The translations under genes were made by a program, and so were the position numbers. DNA of 64,000 nucleotides from Bacillota bacterium (GTDB taxonomy: Bacteria; Bacillota; Clostridia; Clostridiales; Caloramatoraceae), in the NCBI GenBank assembly GCA_023389275.1, contig JAEWEN010000023.1:85674-149673 (forward strand). Direction: 5' to 3'. Shown here piece after piece: positions 37,298-45,822 of this stretch. The stretch's first letter is position 1; the number at the start of each line of letters is the position of its first letter. The notes beneath the pieces are model-generated. The model searched no databases and had not been told where the DNA came from. It was given only the letters and a program-made list of their open reading frames with translations.

Positions 37298-37334
37298 AAA
37301 AAATAGCGTTAAGAATAACTTAACGCTATTTTTT
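37298..37334 (-). terminator. Terminator of the YerC-like gene
   Basis: AAAAAATAGCGTTAAG and CTTAACGCTATTTTTT pair perfectly around AATAA, overlapping the gene's last codons. Confidence 0.92.
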
Positions 37335-37628
37335 TTCTTTATATATTTTTTCAAAAACTAATTTATATCCTTCGCTTCCATAATTAAGACATCTATTAAC
37401 TCTACTAATAGTTGCAGTACTTGCCCCTGTTTTTTTAGCTATATCTATATAGGTTTTTCTTTCCTCTAACATACGGGCAACTTGCATTCTTTGTGATATA
37501 GAGGCCATTTCATTTATAGTACATAAATCCTCAAAAAATTTATAGCACTCTTCCTTTGTTTCAAGGGATAAAATAGCTTCAAATAAAAAATCTAGTTCTT
37601 CATTATTTAACTTGCTAAAGTGTTTCAA
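37326..37628 (-). CDS. YerC/YecD-family TrpR-like transcriptional regulator
   Basis: A 100-residue DNA-binding protein of the TrpR superfamily. The helix-turn-helix is in TYIDIAKKTGASTATISRVN. I start at TTG 37628: the in-frame ATG at 37643 lies inside the ribosome site GAGGTGG. The target is unknown. In Bacillus the yerC gene sits in the pcrA-ligA neighbourhood, as it does here. Confidence 0.85.
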   Translation of the reverse strand: MKHFSKLNNEELDFLFEAILSLETKEECYKFFEDLCTINEMASISQRMQVARMLEERKTYIDIAKKTGASTATISRVNRCLNYGSEGYKLVFEKIYKEKK

Positions 37629-37703
37629 ATTATACCACCTCATATTTTAAAGTAGTTGTTTCATTAAATACTTTACATGATTAAATTAATAAAGTCAATT
37701 AAT

Positions 37704-38429
37704 TTACTTTGTATAATTATAAAGCTCTTCTACCTCTTCATCTGTAAGCTCTCTATACTCTCCAAGCTCTAAAGTGCTATCAAGTTTTAAAGGTCCCATT
37801 TCAAGTCTTTTAAGATAAATTACCTTTTTTCCTACAGACTCAAACATTCTTTTTACCTGATGATATTTACCTTCATAAATTACAACTTCTATTTCAGATA
37901 TGTCACTTGATTCTAATATAGTAAGTTCTCCTGGAAGTGTTTTATATCCATCTTCTAAAACAACACCATTTTTAAATGCTTCTATATCTTCATCTACAAC
38001 TTTTCCTTCTATTTTAGCATAATATTTTTTAGGAACATGTTTTTTAGGAGATAATAGTTTGTGGTTTAATTCTCCATCATTTGTTATTAAAAGAAGACCT
38101 TCTGTATCTTTATCAAGTCTTCCTACTGGTGCAGGATTAAATATATAGTCTTCATGCTCAAGAATATCTATAACAGTATCACAGTGTTTATCCTCTGTTG
38201 CAGATATAACTCCTGGTGGCTTATTCATCATTAAATAAACATATTTTTTATATATTAATTTTTCACCTGAAACTATTATTTCATCTTCATAAGGATCAAC
38301 ATGTACAGATGAATCCTTTATAACTACTGCATTTACAGTTACCTCTCCTGATTTTGTTATAGCTTTAACCTGTTTTCTTGTTCCATAACCCATATTGGCT
38401 AAAACCTTATCTAATCTTTCCTTTGCCAT
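37704..38429 (-). CDS. RsuA/RluB-type pseudouridine synthase
   Basis: A 241-residue rRNA-modifying enzyme. S4 RNA-binding domain residues 1-50 (ERLDKVLANMGYGTRKQ), catalytic domain with catalytic Asp106 in GRLDKDTEGLL, and the C-terminal YEGKYHQVKRMFE signature. The ATG at 38429 follows AGGAGG; it overlaps the end of the patatin gene by 23 bases, suggesting coupling. The target site (16S or 23S) cannot be decided here. Confidence 0.9.
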   Translation of the reverse strand: MAKERLDKVLANMGYGTRKQVKAITKSGEVTVNAVVIKDSSVHVDPYEDEIIVSGEKLIYKKYVYLMMNKPPGVISATEDKHCDTVIDILEHEDYIFNPAPVGRLDKDTEGLLLITNDGELNHKLLSPKKHVPKKYYAKIEGKVVDEDIEAFKNGVVLEDGYKTLPGELTILESSDISEIEVVIYEGKYHQVKRMFESVGKKVIYLKRLEMGPLKLDSTLELGEYRELTDEEVEELYNYTK

Positions 38430-39780
38430 AAATTCCTCCTGTATCAAATAAAATATATCTTTTTCTATTTAAAAATAATAAAACTCCAACAGCTACTGAA
38501 AGTCTTGGATAAAATTTTGATATAAACCTTTTAAATCTATTAGATGTATCATTTGAAATATGAGCTTTTAAATACATTAATAATTGATTTTTTTTAAGAT
38601 TTGAATCAAAGAAAGATATTTTTTCCTTCTCACCTGTTAATGATACACTATTTTTAATATAGTCTAAATACTCTTTTTCATTTATATTTGAAAATTCCTT
38701 GTTTATTTTATCTTTTATTTCACAGAAAAAATCTTCTATTTTATAAACTTTAAATTTATCTATATCTAAAAACTCACCTAGTATTTCAAGAGATGATATA
38801 AATATTGACTTTTTATTTATATCTCCTTTAGCATGTTTTTTTAAAGTATCTGATATACTATCTAAAACTAGTTTACTAGTTACTACATCCTTTGGATTTA
38901 TTTCTATTCCAAAGTCTTTATATATTTTTTTAATATCATTTAGTTTTAAAGACGAAATATTTTTCTCCAAAAAATCATGTATACTTCCATTTTTCTCAAA
39001 ATAATAATCGTATCCAATTAAATGATCAAATGCTTTTTTACCGTCTAAATATCCAAGGTTCATATTAAATATAATATTTTCTCTATTAAAACTTAAAGTT
39101 GTTCCCTTTACATTTTGAGGATTTTCTATTTTAACAATATTAAACCCATTAGTATTAACCTTATCTATTATTCCAGGAGCTGCAAGGTCTATAACTATTA
39201 TGTTTTTACAGTTATCATTTATAGCTAGTGATATAGGTACATTATCACAAAATGCACCATCTAAAAATGTTTTATCATCTATTGTATGGCTTTTAAATGC
39301 AGGAAGTGCAGAACTTGCTACAAGATAATCGATAAGTTTCCCCTCTGGTATTTCTGACTTTTTAATTTTCACAGGCTTAAAGTCCTCAAGTAAAAATGTT
39401 ACTATTCCAAAATCTATTTTAGATTCTCTTATAGCATTTTCATCTATAACTTCATTTAATAATTTTTTAAAGGGAGTAATATCTACCCTTTTTGAATTTA
39501 TAACATGTATCATAAATTCAAGAGTGCTTGATATACCCCCTTTTTCTAATAAATCGCTTATATTATCATCTATATCCATTATATCCTTTGCAGTTATTTC
39601 ACTCCAAAGCTTTTCTGCTTTATCTATGCTTCCTTGAACTATCATAGCACCATTTAATGCTCCTATTGAAGTTCCATATACAGAATCTATTTCAATGTTC
39701 ATGTCCATTAAGGCTTTAAAAACGCCGAATTCATAGCTTCCCTTTGCGCCTCCTCCACCTAATACTAAAGAGTATTTCAT
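38407..39780 (-). CDS. Patatin-like phospholipase/acylhydrolase
   Basis: A 457-residue patatin-fold lipase. The oxyanion loop GGGGAKG (8-14), Ser38 in GTSIG and the Asp174 in FLDGAFCDN form the dyad. The C-terminal half (about 270-457) is helical and not conserved in plain RssA-like proteins. No signal peptide. I start at 39780 after GAGGTG; the longer GTG version would overlap the ribosome site. It lies 15 bases after the lytic transglycosylase gene. Confidence 0.88.
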   Translation of the reverse strand: MKYSLVLGGGGAKGSYEFGVFKALMDMNIEIDSVYGTSIGALNGAMIVQGSIDKAEKLWSEITAKDIMDIDDNISDLLEKGGISSTLEFMIHVINSKRVDITPFKKLLNEVIDENAIRESKIDFGIVTFLLEDFKPVKIKKSEIPEGKLIDYLVASSALPAFKSHTIDDKTFLDGAFCDNVPISLAINDNCKNIIVIDLAAPGIIDKVNTNGFNIVKIENPQNVKGTTLSFNRENIIFNMNLGYLDGKKAFDHLIGYDYYFEKNGSIHDFLEKNISSLKLNDIKKIYKDFGIEINPKDVVTSKLVLDSISDTLKKHAKGDINKKSIFISSLEILGEFLDIDKFKVYKIEDFFCEIKDKINKEFSNINEKEYLDYIKNSVSLTGEKEKISFFDSNLKKNQLLMYLKAHISNDTSNRFKRFISKFYPRLSVAVGVLLFLNRKRYILFDTGGIYGKGKIR

Positions 39781-39795
39781 AGACATCACCTCTAA

Positions 39796-40593
39796 TTATA
39801 CATATTTAATTTCTTTGTACTGATTATAATATCCCATAACTTTTGTTACATAATCACTAGTTTCCTTTGGCATTTTAACAATTTCTTGTACAGTATCTAC
39901 TCCTCTATTTCTCATTCTAGTTATTCCACCATTATAAGCAGATAATGCTAATTGTTTATTTCCATTAAATTTATCTAAAAGTTCTTTTATGTACTTTACT
40001 CCACCATTAATATTATCTTCTATATTATATGGATTTTTAACTCCATATTCTTTACAATTATAGTCCATAAGCTGCATAAGTCCCTTTGCACCTGCTTTTG
40101 ATGTACAGTTTGGATTAAATGAAGATTCTTGTTTTATAATGGCTCTTACAAAACTTTCTTCAACCCCATATTTACTTGAAGCTTCCTTTATAGCACTATC
40201 TATTCTTGGAGATATATTTATATCTCTGCTACTTAGTGTTGGTGCTTTTCCAAGGGGATGAAAATTTCCTATAGGAGTATAGTCATTATTATCTATTTTA
40301 TTATTTACTTTATTGTCTATTTTGCCTACATTATCATAATTTGTAGTGTTAACATTTAAATTTTTATTAACGTTATTACTACAACATGTACAATGATAAG
40401 TATTTTGATAATTGCTTTTTTCTCCATAACTATTTTGTTCAATCATATTTTTTAATATATACTCAAATAAAATAGAATTTGATCCTAGTGTGTTAGAACT
40501 TTCCTTTGTGCTATCCATGCCTATATTCATTATAGAGTTCATCATATATAAATTCATCATTCTATTTATATTATCAACATTCATATAATCCAC
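39796..40593 (-). CDS. Lytic transglycosylase (SLT domain), no signal peptide
   Basis: A 265-residue peptidoglycan-cleaving enzyme. The N-terminal half is Asn-rich, with four Cys in the YHCTCCSN region, and unlike known domains. The SLT domain is 130-265 with the catalytic Glu156 in IIKQESSFNP and SKAGAKGLMQLM, NINGGVKYI and SAYNGG. I start at GTG 40593 because GGGAG lies eight bases before it. There is no export signal, so it may be released otherwise or be spore-related; that is inference. Confidence 0.88.
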   Translation of the reverse strand: MDYMNVDNINRMMNLYMMNSIMNIGMDSTKESSNTLGSNSILFEYILKNMIEQNSYGEKSNYQNTYHCTCCSNNVNKNLNVNTTNYDNVGKIDNKVNNKIDNNDYTPIGNFHPLGKAPTLSSRDINISPRIDSAIKEASSKYGVEESFVRAIIKQESSFNPNCTSKAGAKGLMQLMDYNCKEYGVKNPYNIEDNINGGVKYIKELLDKFNGNKQLALSAYNGGITRMRNRGVDTVQEIVKMPKETSDYVTKVMGYYNQYKEIKYV

Positions 40594-40660
40594 AATTTTC
40601 ACTCCCTAAAATAATTAATACTATTATTATCGGAAAGTTTTCCATTTAATAAAGAGCATA

Positions 40661-40686
40661 AAAAAAGAGGCTAATGCCTCTTTTTT
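40661..40686 (-). terminator. Terminator of the NCS2 permease
   Basis: AAAAAAGAGGC and GCCTCTTTTTT pair perfectly around TAAT and overlap the permease stop. Confidence 0.9.
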
Positions 40687-42107
40687 TAATGTGGAAGTGC
40701 AATATATCTTAGTATAAACAGTACTGCTAAAATATATACAACCGGATGAACTTCCTTTCCTTTTCCTGTTACAAGTTTCATTATAGGTAATAGTATTAAA
40801 CCTATTGAGATACCATTAGCTATTGAATAAGTAAATGGCATCATAGCAATTATGAAAAATACTGGTACCGCTTCTGTAAAGTCGCTAAAGTCTATTTCTG
40901 ATACAGCAGATAACATTAAAACTCCTACTATAACTAAAGCTGGTGAAGTTGCTTGAGCTGGAACCATACCTACTAAACCTGTAAAGAACATAGCTACAAC
41001 AAATAAAATACCAACTGTTACAGATGTAAGTCCTGTTCTACCACCTTGTGCAACACCTGCACTTGACTCTACATATGTGTTAATTGTAGAAGTACCACAT
41101 ACTGAACCTATAATTATACCAAATGATGCAGCCATCATAGCTTTGTTCATATTTTTAACTGTTCCATCTTTATTAACAAGTCCTGCTTTGTTAGCAGTTC
41201 CTACTAAAGTACCTATTGAGTCAAATAAATCAACTAATGTTATTGTTATAACTACCATAATAACACTTAGTATAGCAACAAATATTCCTTTATCTCCTGC
41301 TCCTAAAAGACCTTTAAAGTCCATTTGCATAAATGTTTCACTCATTCCAGGAGGCATAGCAAATATATTTCCTACACTTGTATTTGTAATTCCCATTGGA
41401 ATACCTATTAAAGTAGTAGCTACGATTCCTAGAAGCATTGATGCTTTAACATTAAGAGCCATTAATATAGCTGTTATTATTATACCTATTACAGTTAATA
41501 AAACTGCTGGCTGAGTAACATCTGCAAATCCAACTAATGTATCTGGATTAGCTATAATAAGCCCACCTGATTTTAAACCTACAAGAGCAATAAATAAACC
41601 TATACCACCTGTTATTGCAAGTTTTATATTTTTTGGTAGTGCTTTAACCATAATATCTAAAAGTGGTGTAACACATATTATAAAAAATACTACTCCTGAA
41701 ATAAACACAGCAGCAAGACCTTCTTGCCATGTATGTCCCATTCCTAATACGACAGTAAAAGTAAAGAATGCATTAAGCCCCATACCTGGCGCTAGTGCAA
41801 AAGGTAGATTTGAAAATAGTCCCATTAAAACGCATCCAACAGCTGCTGAAACACAAGTAGCCATAAATACAGATGCAACTACTGGGTCGTTAGCAGTTGT
41901 AAAATTAGCTGCAGCATCACTTACAGCACCTGCTGAGTTCATTCCCGCCATTTTTAGTATGTTTGGGTTAATGAATAAAATATAGGCCATTGTAAGAAAT
42001 GTTGTAATACCAGCTAAAATTTCTGTTTTTACACTTGTGCCATTTTCTTTAAGTTTAAAAACCTTTTCAAGAAATGATTTGTTAGCTTGAGCATTAGGTG
42101 TACTCAT
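40686..42107 (-). CDS. NCS2-family purine permease (AzgA/PbuG type)
   Basis: A 473-residue membrane transporter with about 12-14 hydrophobic segments. Family blocks include TFLTMAYILFINP, PGMGLNAFF (SLC26/NCS2 core), STINTYVESSAGVAQGGRTGLTS and FTYSIANGISIGLI. AzgA-like members carry adenine, hypoxanthine or guanine with protons. The neighbouring genes (GMP synthases, PpaX-like phosphatase) fit a purine role. Start follows GGGGGGA. The leader holds a promoter and a structured segment but no purine aptamer. Confidence 0.93.
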   Translation of the reverse strand: MSTPNAQANKSFLEKVFKLKENGTSVKTEILAGITTFLTMAYILFINPNILKMAGMNSAGAVSDAAANFTTANDPVVASVFMATCVSAAVGCVLMGLFSNLPFALAPGMGLNAFFTFTVVLGMGHTWQEGLAAVFISGVVFFIICVTPLLDIMVKALPKNIKLAITGGIGLFIALVGLKSGGLIIANPDTLVGFADVTQPAVLLTVIGIIITAILMALNVKASMLLGIVATTLIGIPMGITNTSVGNIFAMPPGMSETFMQMDFKGLLGAGDKGIFVAILSVIMVVITITLVDLFDSIGTLVGTANKAGLVNKDGTVKNMNKAMMAASFGIIIGSVCGTSTINTYVESSAGVAQGGRTGLTSVTVGILFVVAMFFTGLVGMVPAQATSPALVIVGVLMLSAVSEIDFSDFTEAVPVFFIIAMMPFTYSIANGISIGLILLPIMKLVTGKGKEVHPVVYILAVLFILRYIALPH

Positions 42108-42158
42108 ATAATTCCCCCCTAAAATAAAATAGTTCTTGGGAAATCTAATATAAAAGAT

Positions 42159-42244
42159 AAGAGCTTTTTTGTGCTTTGTGCTTTTTTATTTTTTTACTCT
42201 TAATAAATCTAATTAGAAAGATTCCCCAAACTTTCTCAGCAGAA
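42159..42244 (-). other. Structured leader segment of the NCS2 permease, shared with the guaA region
   Basis: On the minus strand this holds TTCTGCTGAGAAA, TTGGGGAATCT (which can pair with AGATTTCCCAA downstream, one G-U), AAAAGCACAAAGCACAAA and AAAAAGCTCTT. The first and third motifs recur exactly on the plus strand at 47594-47606 and 47715-47732. See findings. The rest of the 42108-42484 gap is AT-rich; no other gene seen. Confidence 0.5.
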
Positions 42245-42291
42245 ATACTAAGTATTTTCAAAATGTTAAAAAATCATTAATATTTGAGTTC

Positions 42292-42321
42292 ATATTATCA
42301 TCCACTTATCATCCTTGTCAA
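42292..42321 (-). promoter_or_regulatory. Sigma-A promoter of the NCS2 permease gene
   Basis: TTGACA (42316-42321), an 18-base spacer and TAATAT (42292-42297), giving a leader of about 180 bases. Confidence 0.7.
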
Positions 42322-42484
42322 ATAGAATATTCAGAATATATTATACAAATCATCTGATGTTTTTGTTTATTAATAACAACTCTTAATATGTGGTAATAAG
42401 TGATTTTATTTTTTTATGAAATACATTTGTATTACATATACAAATAAACTTAATTCACATTATTATTTTTATTTTTAAATTTTT

Positions 42485-43123
42485 CTAAAAACACTTAACA
42501 ATATCTACTAAATCCTCTATTTTGTTCACACTATAGTCTGGTTTATATTTATTAATTTCATTTTTGTCTAGTAATGTGTAATTTACAAGACATGTTTTAG
42601 ATCCAGCATTTTTCCCACAAAGTATGTCAAAACTGCTATCTCCAACCATTATAGCATCAATTGGAGATATGGAAAGATTTTCACATGCTTTATAAATAGG
42701 ATCCGGGTCTGGCTTATGAGAGTTTGTCATTTCCGGAGTTATAACTGTTTCAAAGTATTTTTCAATATTAAAAAGCTTAAGTCCTTTTCTTGCCATAACC
42801 TCTCTTTTTGACGTAACAACAGCAGTTTTTACTCCTATTTCATTTAACTGTTTTAATGTTTCTTCCACTCCATCCATTATAGTAGTCATTTCATCATGTT
42901 TGTCAAAGTTAAACTTTATATATGTTTCAAACATATCTTGAAGTTTTTCCCTAGAGTATCTTTCTAGTGTTGTTTTAAGCGGCTCACCAAAATACTTTAT
43001 AATCTCCTCATCATTAACATTAATATTTAAGTGTTTTTTAAACGTATACTTAAAAGATTCTAGAATCAATCTATTAGTATCAAGTAATGTTCCATCTAAA
43101 TCAAATAATACAGCTTTTATCAT
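42485..43123 (-). CDS. HAD-family phosphatase, PpaX/Gph-like
   Basis: A 212-residue hydrolase. Motif I FDLDGTLLDTN (nucleophile Asp8, acid Asp10), motif II VVTSKR, motif III MVGDSSFD with HKPDP before it. The DTNRLI start and size fit pyrophosphatase PpaX, which removes pyrophosphate from HPr-Ser dephosphorylation; phosphoglycolate phosphatase is an alternative. Start after AAGGGGGG; 11 bases downstream of the beta-propeller-like gene. Confidence 0.85.
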   Translation of the reverse strand: MIKAVLFDLDGTLLDTNRLILESFKYTFKKHLNINVNDEEIIKYFGEPLKTTLERYSREKLQDMFETYIKFNFDKHDEMTTIMDGVEETLKQLNEIGVKTAVVTSKREVMARKGLKLFNIEKYFETVITPEMTNSHKPDPDPIYKACENLSISPIDAIMVGDSSFDILCGKNAGSKTCLVNYTLLDKNEINKYKPDYSVNKIEDLVDIVKCF

Positions 43124-43134
43124 AGTATCCCCCC

Positions 43135-44202
43135 TTATATTTCAATATATTCTTTTACTTTAACTCCTCTTGAGTAAATACTTTTTTCGTAAAAAGAATA
43201 TATTATATTTTTTTCGTTTGTTTCTGTATTAATGTAATAAATATACTGGATATTATCAGTTATACTATATCTTGCTGCTATAATATTTTCTCCTGTGAAA
43301 ACCCCAGTATATAAACTATCATAATTTTTAATAGTGTTTTCTTTTATATTCAAAAGCTTAAGTGTATTTTGCTGGCTATTTTCATCTGTAATGCAAAGTA
43401 GCTTTTCACCATTTTCAGACCATACTATACTATTTTTAACTATTCCACCTTGAATATTAATAAATTTATTTTCTTTAGTAACAAAATCATAAATATATAA
43501 ATTATATATACTTTTATCTTTTTTTATGTAAGCTACCTTATCACTTTTAGGAGAAATACTAGGTGATACTATATTTCCTAAACCTTCAAAAATAACTTCT
43601 TCTTTCCTCTCACTTATATTATACTTTATTAAGCTATAAGAAGTAATATTTGTTTCTTGATTTGTTAATTTTTTTGAGTAGATTAAAGTATTTTTATCTT
43701 TAATTGCTATATCATAAATACTTAAATACCTACTATTAAGTAAACCTATTTCCTTTGTAACTAATGTTTTAGAATCTAAATTGTATATACCTATTAGCTT
43801 TTTATTTTCATTTTCACATATAAATAAAATCTCATTACCTGTTTTAAAAATTTCACTAATTGGCTTATAGTATTTTAGAATTAGATTTTCTTCATTATCA
43901 CTATAAATATAAATTCCACTTTGTTCTTTATTTTCATCATAGTGTTTGTAATAAACCCCTATATTTTCATCTACATATGTATACTTTTCCCCAATTTCAA
44001 ATAGCATTTTGTTTTTTCCTAGTAATTTATCATAGGAGTAAACAGCTTTTTTCTCTCCAAGCATTTGGTAAAATACTTTTCCTGTATCACTTCTTTTTAA
44101 AACCTCATAGGTTTTATTACTTTGAAAATATATTTGAACCATAAATATAATAGCAATAGATGTAAAAATAAAAATAATCTTTTTTAAAGATTTCCTTTTC
44201 AA
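43135..44202 (-). CDS. Membrane-anchored beta-propeller-like protein
   Basis: A 355-residue protein with a basic start and one membrane segment (about 8-26), then repeated beta-rich units with Tyr, Ser and Asp turns (PSISPKSDKVAYIKKDKSIY, WSENGEKLLCITDE), which recall TolB/DPP-IV-like propellers. Function unknown. TTG start 10 bases after AAAAGGAG, which lies inside the terminator hairpin of guaA2. Confidence 0.7.
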   Translation of the reverse strand: MKRKSLKKIIFIFTSIAIIFMVQIYFQSNKTYEVLKRSDTGKVFYQMLGEKKAVYSYDKLLGKNKMLFEIGEKYTYVDENIGVYYKHYDENKEQSGIYIYSDNEENLILKYYKPISEIFKTGNEILFICENENKKLIGIYNLDSKTLVTKEIGLLNSRYLSIYDIAIKDKNTLIYSKKLTNQETNITSYSLIKYNISERKEEVIFEGLGNIVSPSISPKSDKVAYIKKDKSIYNLYIYDFVTKENKFINIQGGIVKNSIVWSENGEKLLCITDENSQQNTLKLLNIKENTIKNYDSLYTGVFTGENIIAARYSITDNIQYIYYINTETNEKNIIYSFYEKSIYSRGVKVKEYIEI

Positions 44203-44210
44203 AACAAAAA

Positions 44211-44254
44211 CACTCCTTTTGGTAATATTATTAAAATTATTACCAAAAAGAGTG
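44211..44254 (-). terminator. Terminator after the second GMP synthase gene
   Basis: CACTCCTTTTGGTAATA (44211-44227) pairs with TATTACCAAAAAGAGTG (44238-44254), one mismatch. On the transcript the downstream arm contains AAAAGGAGTG, the ribosome site of the next gene. Confidence 0.7.
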
Positions 44255-44266
44255 TAGTTTATAATT

Positions 44267-45571
44267 TTATTCCCATTCTATTGTTGCACATGGCTTTGGT
44301 GATAAGTCATAGCAAACACGGTTCACATTTTTAACTTCTTTTAGTATACGATCTGTAATTTTAAGAAGTATTGGCCAATCTATTTGCTCAACAGATGCTG
44401 TCATAGCATCAATTGTATTTACTGCACGAATTATTACTGGGTATTCAAATGTTCTATCATGATCTCTTACACCTACTGATTTAAAATCAGGAACTACTGT
44501 AAAGTATTGCCATACTGTTTTATCAAGTCCTGCATTTTTAAACTCTTCTCTAAGTATAGCATCAGCTTCACGAACAGCTTCTAATCTTTCTTTTGTAATT
44601 GCGCCTAAACATCTAACTCCAAGTCCTGGTCCTGGGAATGGTTGACGGAATACCATTTCGTCTGGTAGACCAAGCTCTAATCCACATTGTCTTACTTCAT
44701 CTTTAAATAATTGACGTAGTGGCTCAACTAATGAGAATTGTAGGTCTTCAGGTAGTCCCCCTACATTATGATGTGATTTAACAACCTTAGCTGTTTTTGT
44801 TCCACTTTCTATAATATCAGGATATATAGTTCCTTGAGCTAAAAAGTCTATACCTTCTAATTTATGTGCTTCTTCTTCAAATACTCTTATAAATTCTGCA
44901 CCAATTATTTTTCTCTTTTCTTCTGGATCATTAACATTTGCTAATTTTCCTAAAAATCTTTCACTAGCATCTACATAAACAAGGTTAGCATTTAATTGAT
45001 TTTTAAATACTTCAACAACACTTTCTGATTCACCTTTTCTCATTAAACCATGGTTTACATGTACACACACTAATTGTTTACCTATAGCTTTTAAAAGAAG
45101 TGCTGCAACTACTGAACTATCTACTCCACCTGATAAAGCTAAAAGTACTTTACGATCTCCTACTTGCTCTTTTATAATTTGTATTTGATCAGCAATAAAG
45201 TTTTTAACATTCCAGTTAGCTTCTGAAGCACAAGTGTTAAAAACAAAGTTTTTTAATACTTTATTTGATTCTTCTTTATCCTCTGGCCATGCTGTTAGAG
45301 ATTCACACTTAGCTAGTTTGTGATTTACAGCTAACATTGGGTAATCTGAATTATAAAGTTCTGGACATACATCAATAGCTTGTCCATCGATTACATTATT
45401 TTCTCCACCATTAATAATAATTCCTTTTACATTAGGCATTTTTTTAAGCTCATCTATTGTTATGTCATGTGGATAAATTTCGCTATAAACCCCTAAATTA
45501 CGAATATCTCTTGCTAAAGTAGTATTATCACTACTTCCTAAATCTAAAATAACAATCATATCTTGTTTCAT
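44267..45571 (-). CDS. Divergent GMP synthase paralogue lacking the glutaminase active site
   Basis: A 434-residue paralogue of GuaA. The ATP-pyrophosphatase domain is intact: SGGVDSS near 147-153, [10 protein letters not shown], the FPGPGLG loop and the SVEQIDWP to ATIEWE C-terminal dimerisation domain. The N-terminal glutamine-amidotransferase domain is short (about 125 rather than 205 residues): the nucleophile region GICYG is replaced by AVNHKLAK, and the part carrying the HPE His/Glu is deleted. It can therefore only use free ammonia, or has a new role. I start at 45571 (GGAGGG before). It lies 251 bases downstream of guaA, each with its own terminator. Confidence 0.9.
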   Translation of the reverse strand: MKQDMIVILDLGSSDNTTLARDIRNLGVYSEIYPHDITIDELKKMPNVKGIIINGGENNVIDGQAIDVCPELYNSDYPMLAVNHKLAKCESLTAWPEDKEESNKVLKNFVFNTCASEANWNVKNFIADQIQIIKEQVGDRKVLLALSGGVDSSVVAALLLKAIGKQLVCVHVNHGLMRKGESESVVEVFKNQLNANLVYVDASERFLGKLANVNDPEEKRKIIGAEFIRVFEEEAHKLEGIDFLAQGTIYPDIIESGTKTAKVVKSHHNVGGLPEDLQFSLVEPLRQLFKDEVRQCGLELGLPDEMVFRQPFPGPGLGVRCLGAITKERLEAVREADAILREEFKNAGLDKTVWQYFTVVPDFKSVGVRDHDRTFEYPVIIRAVNTIDAMTASVEQIDWPILLKITDRILKEVKNVNRVCYDLSPKPCATIEWE

Positions 45572-45776
45572 ATATTTTAGCCCTCCTAAAATTCTCTTAC
45601 TTATAGGAAAATAATAACACAAACTTACACGTTATTCTATAGAAATAAAGCAAATTTTTATAAAAATCAATCTCCCCTATATATATAACGAATAATTAAC
45701 TATATTTCCCTTTATTCCTTCGTATTTTTTAATAATTATACACTTTAAATTAACATTTTTTATATAATATTAAAAA

Positions 45777-45815
45777 AAAGTCCATAATCCCTATTTTAAA
45801 AGGATTATAGACTTT
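45777..45815 (-). terminator. Terminator of guaA
   Basis: AAAGTCCATAATCC and GGATTATAGACTTT pair with one mismatch around an 11-base loop; T-run follows on the transcript. The 45572-45776 gap upstream of guaA2 is otherwise AT-rich with no clear promoter. Confidence 0.8.
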
Positions 45816-45822
45816 GTATGTT

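Noticed and set aside
42108..42484. Purine riboswitch before the NCS2 permease
   Set aside because: No conserved TTTCTACC, CCGTAAAT or TATGAG-like elements are present; only unrelated hairpins.
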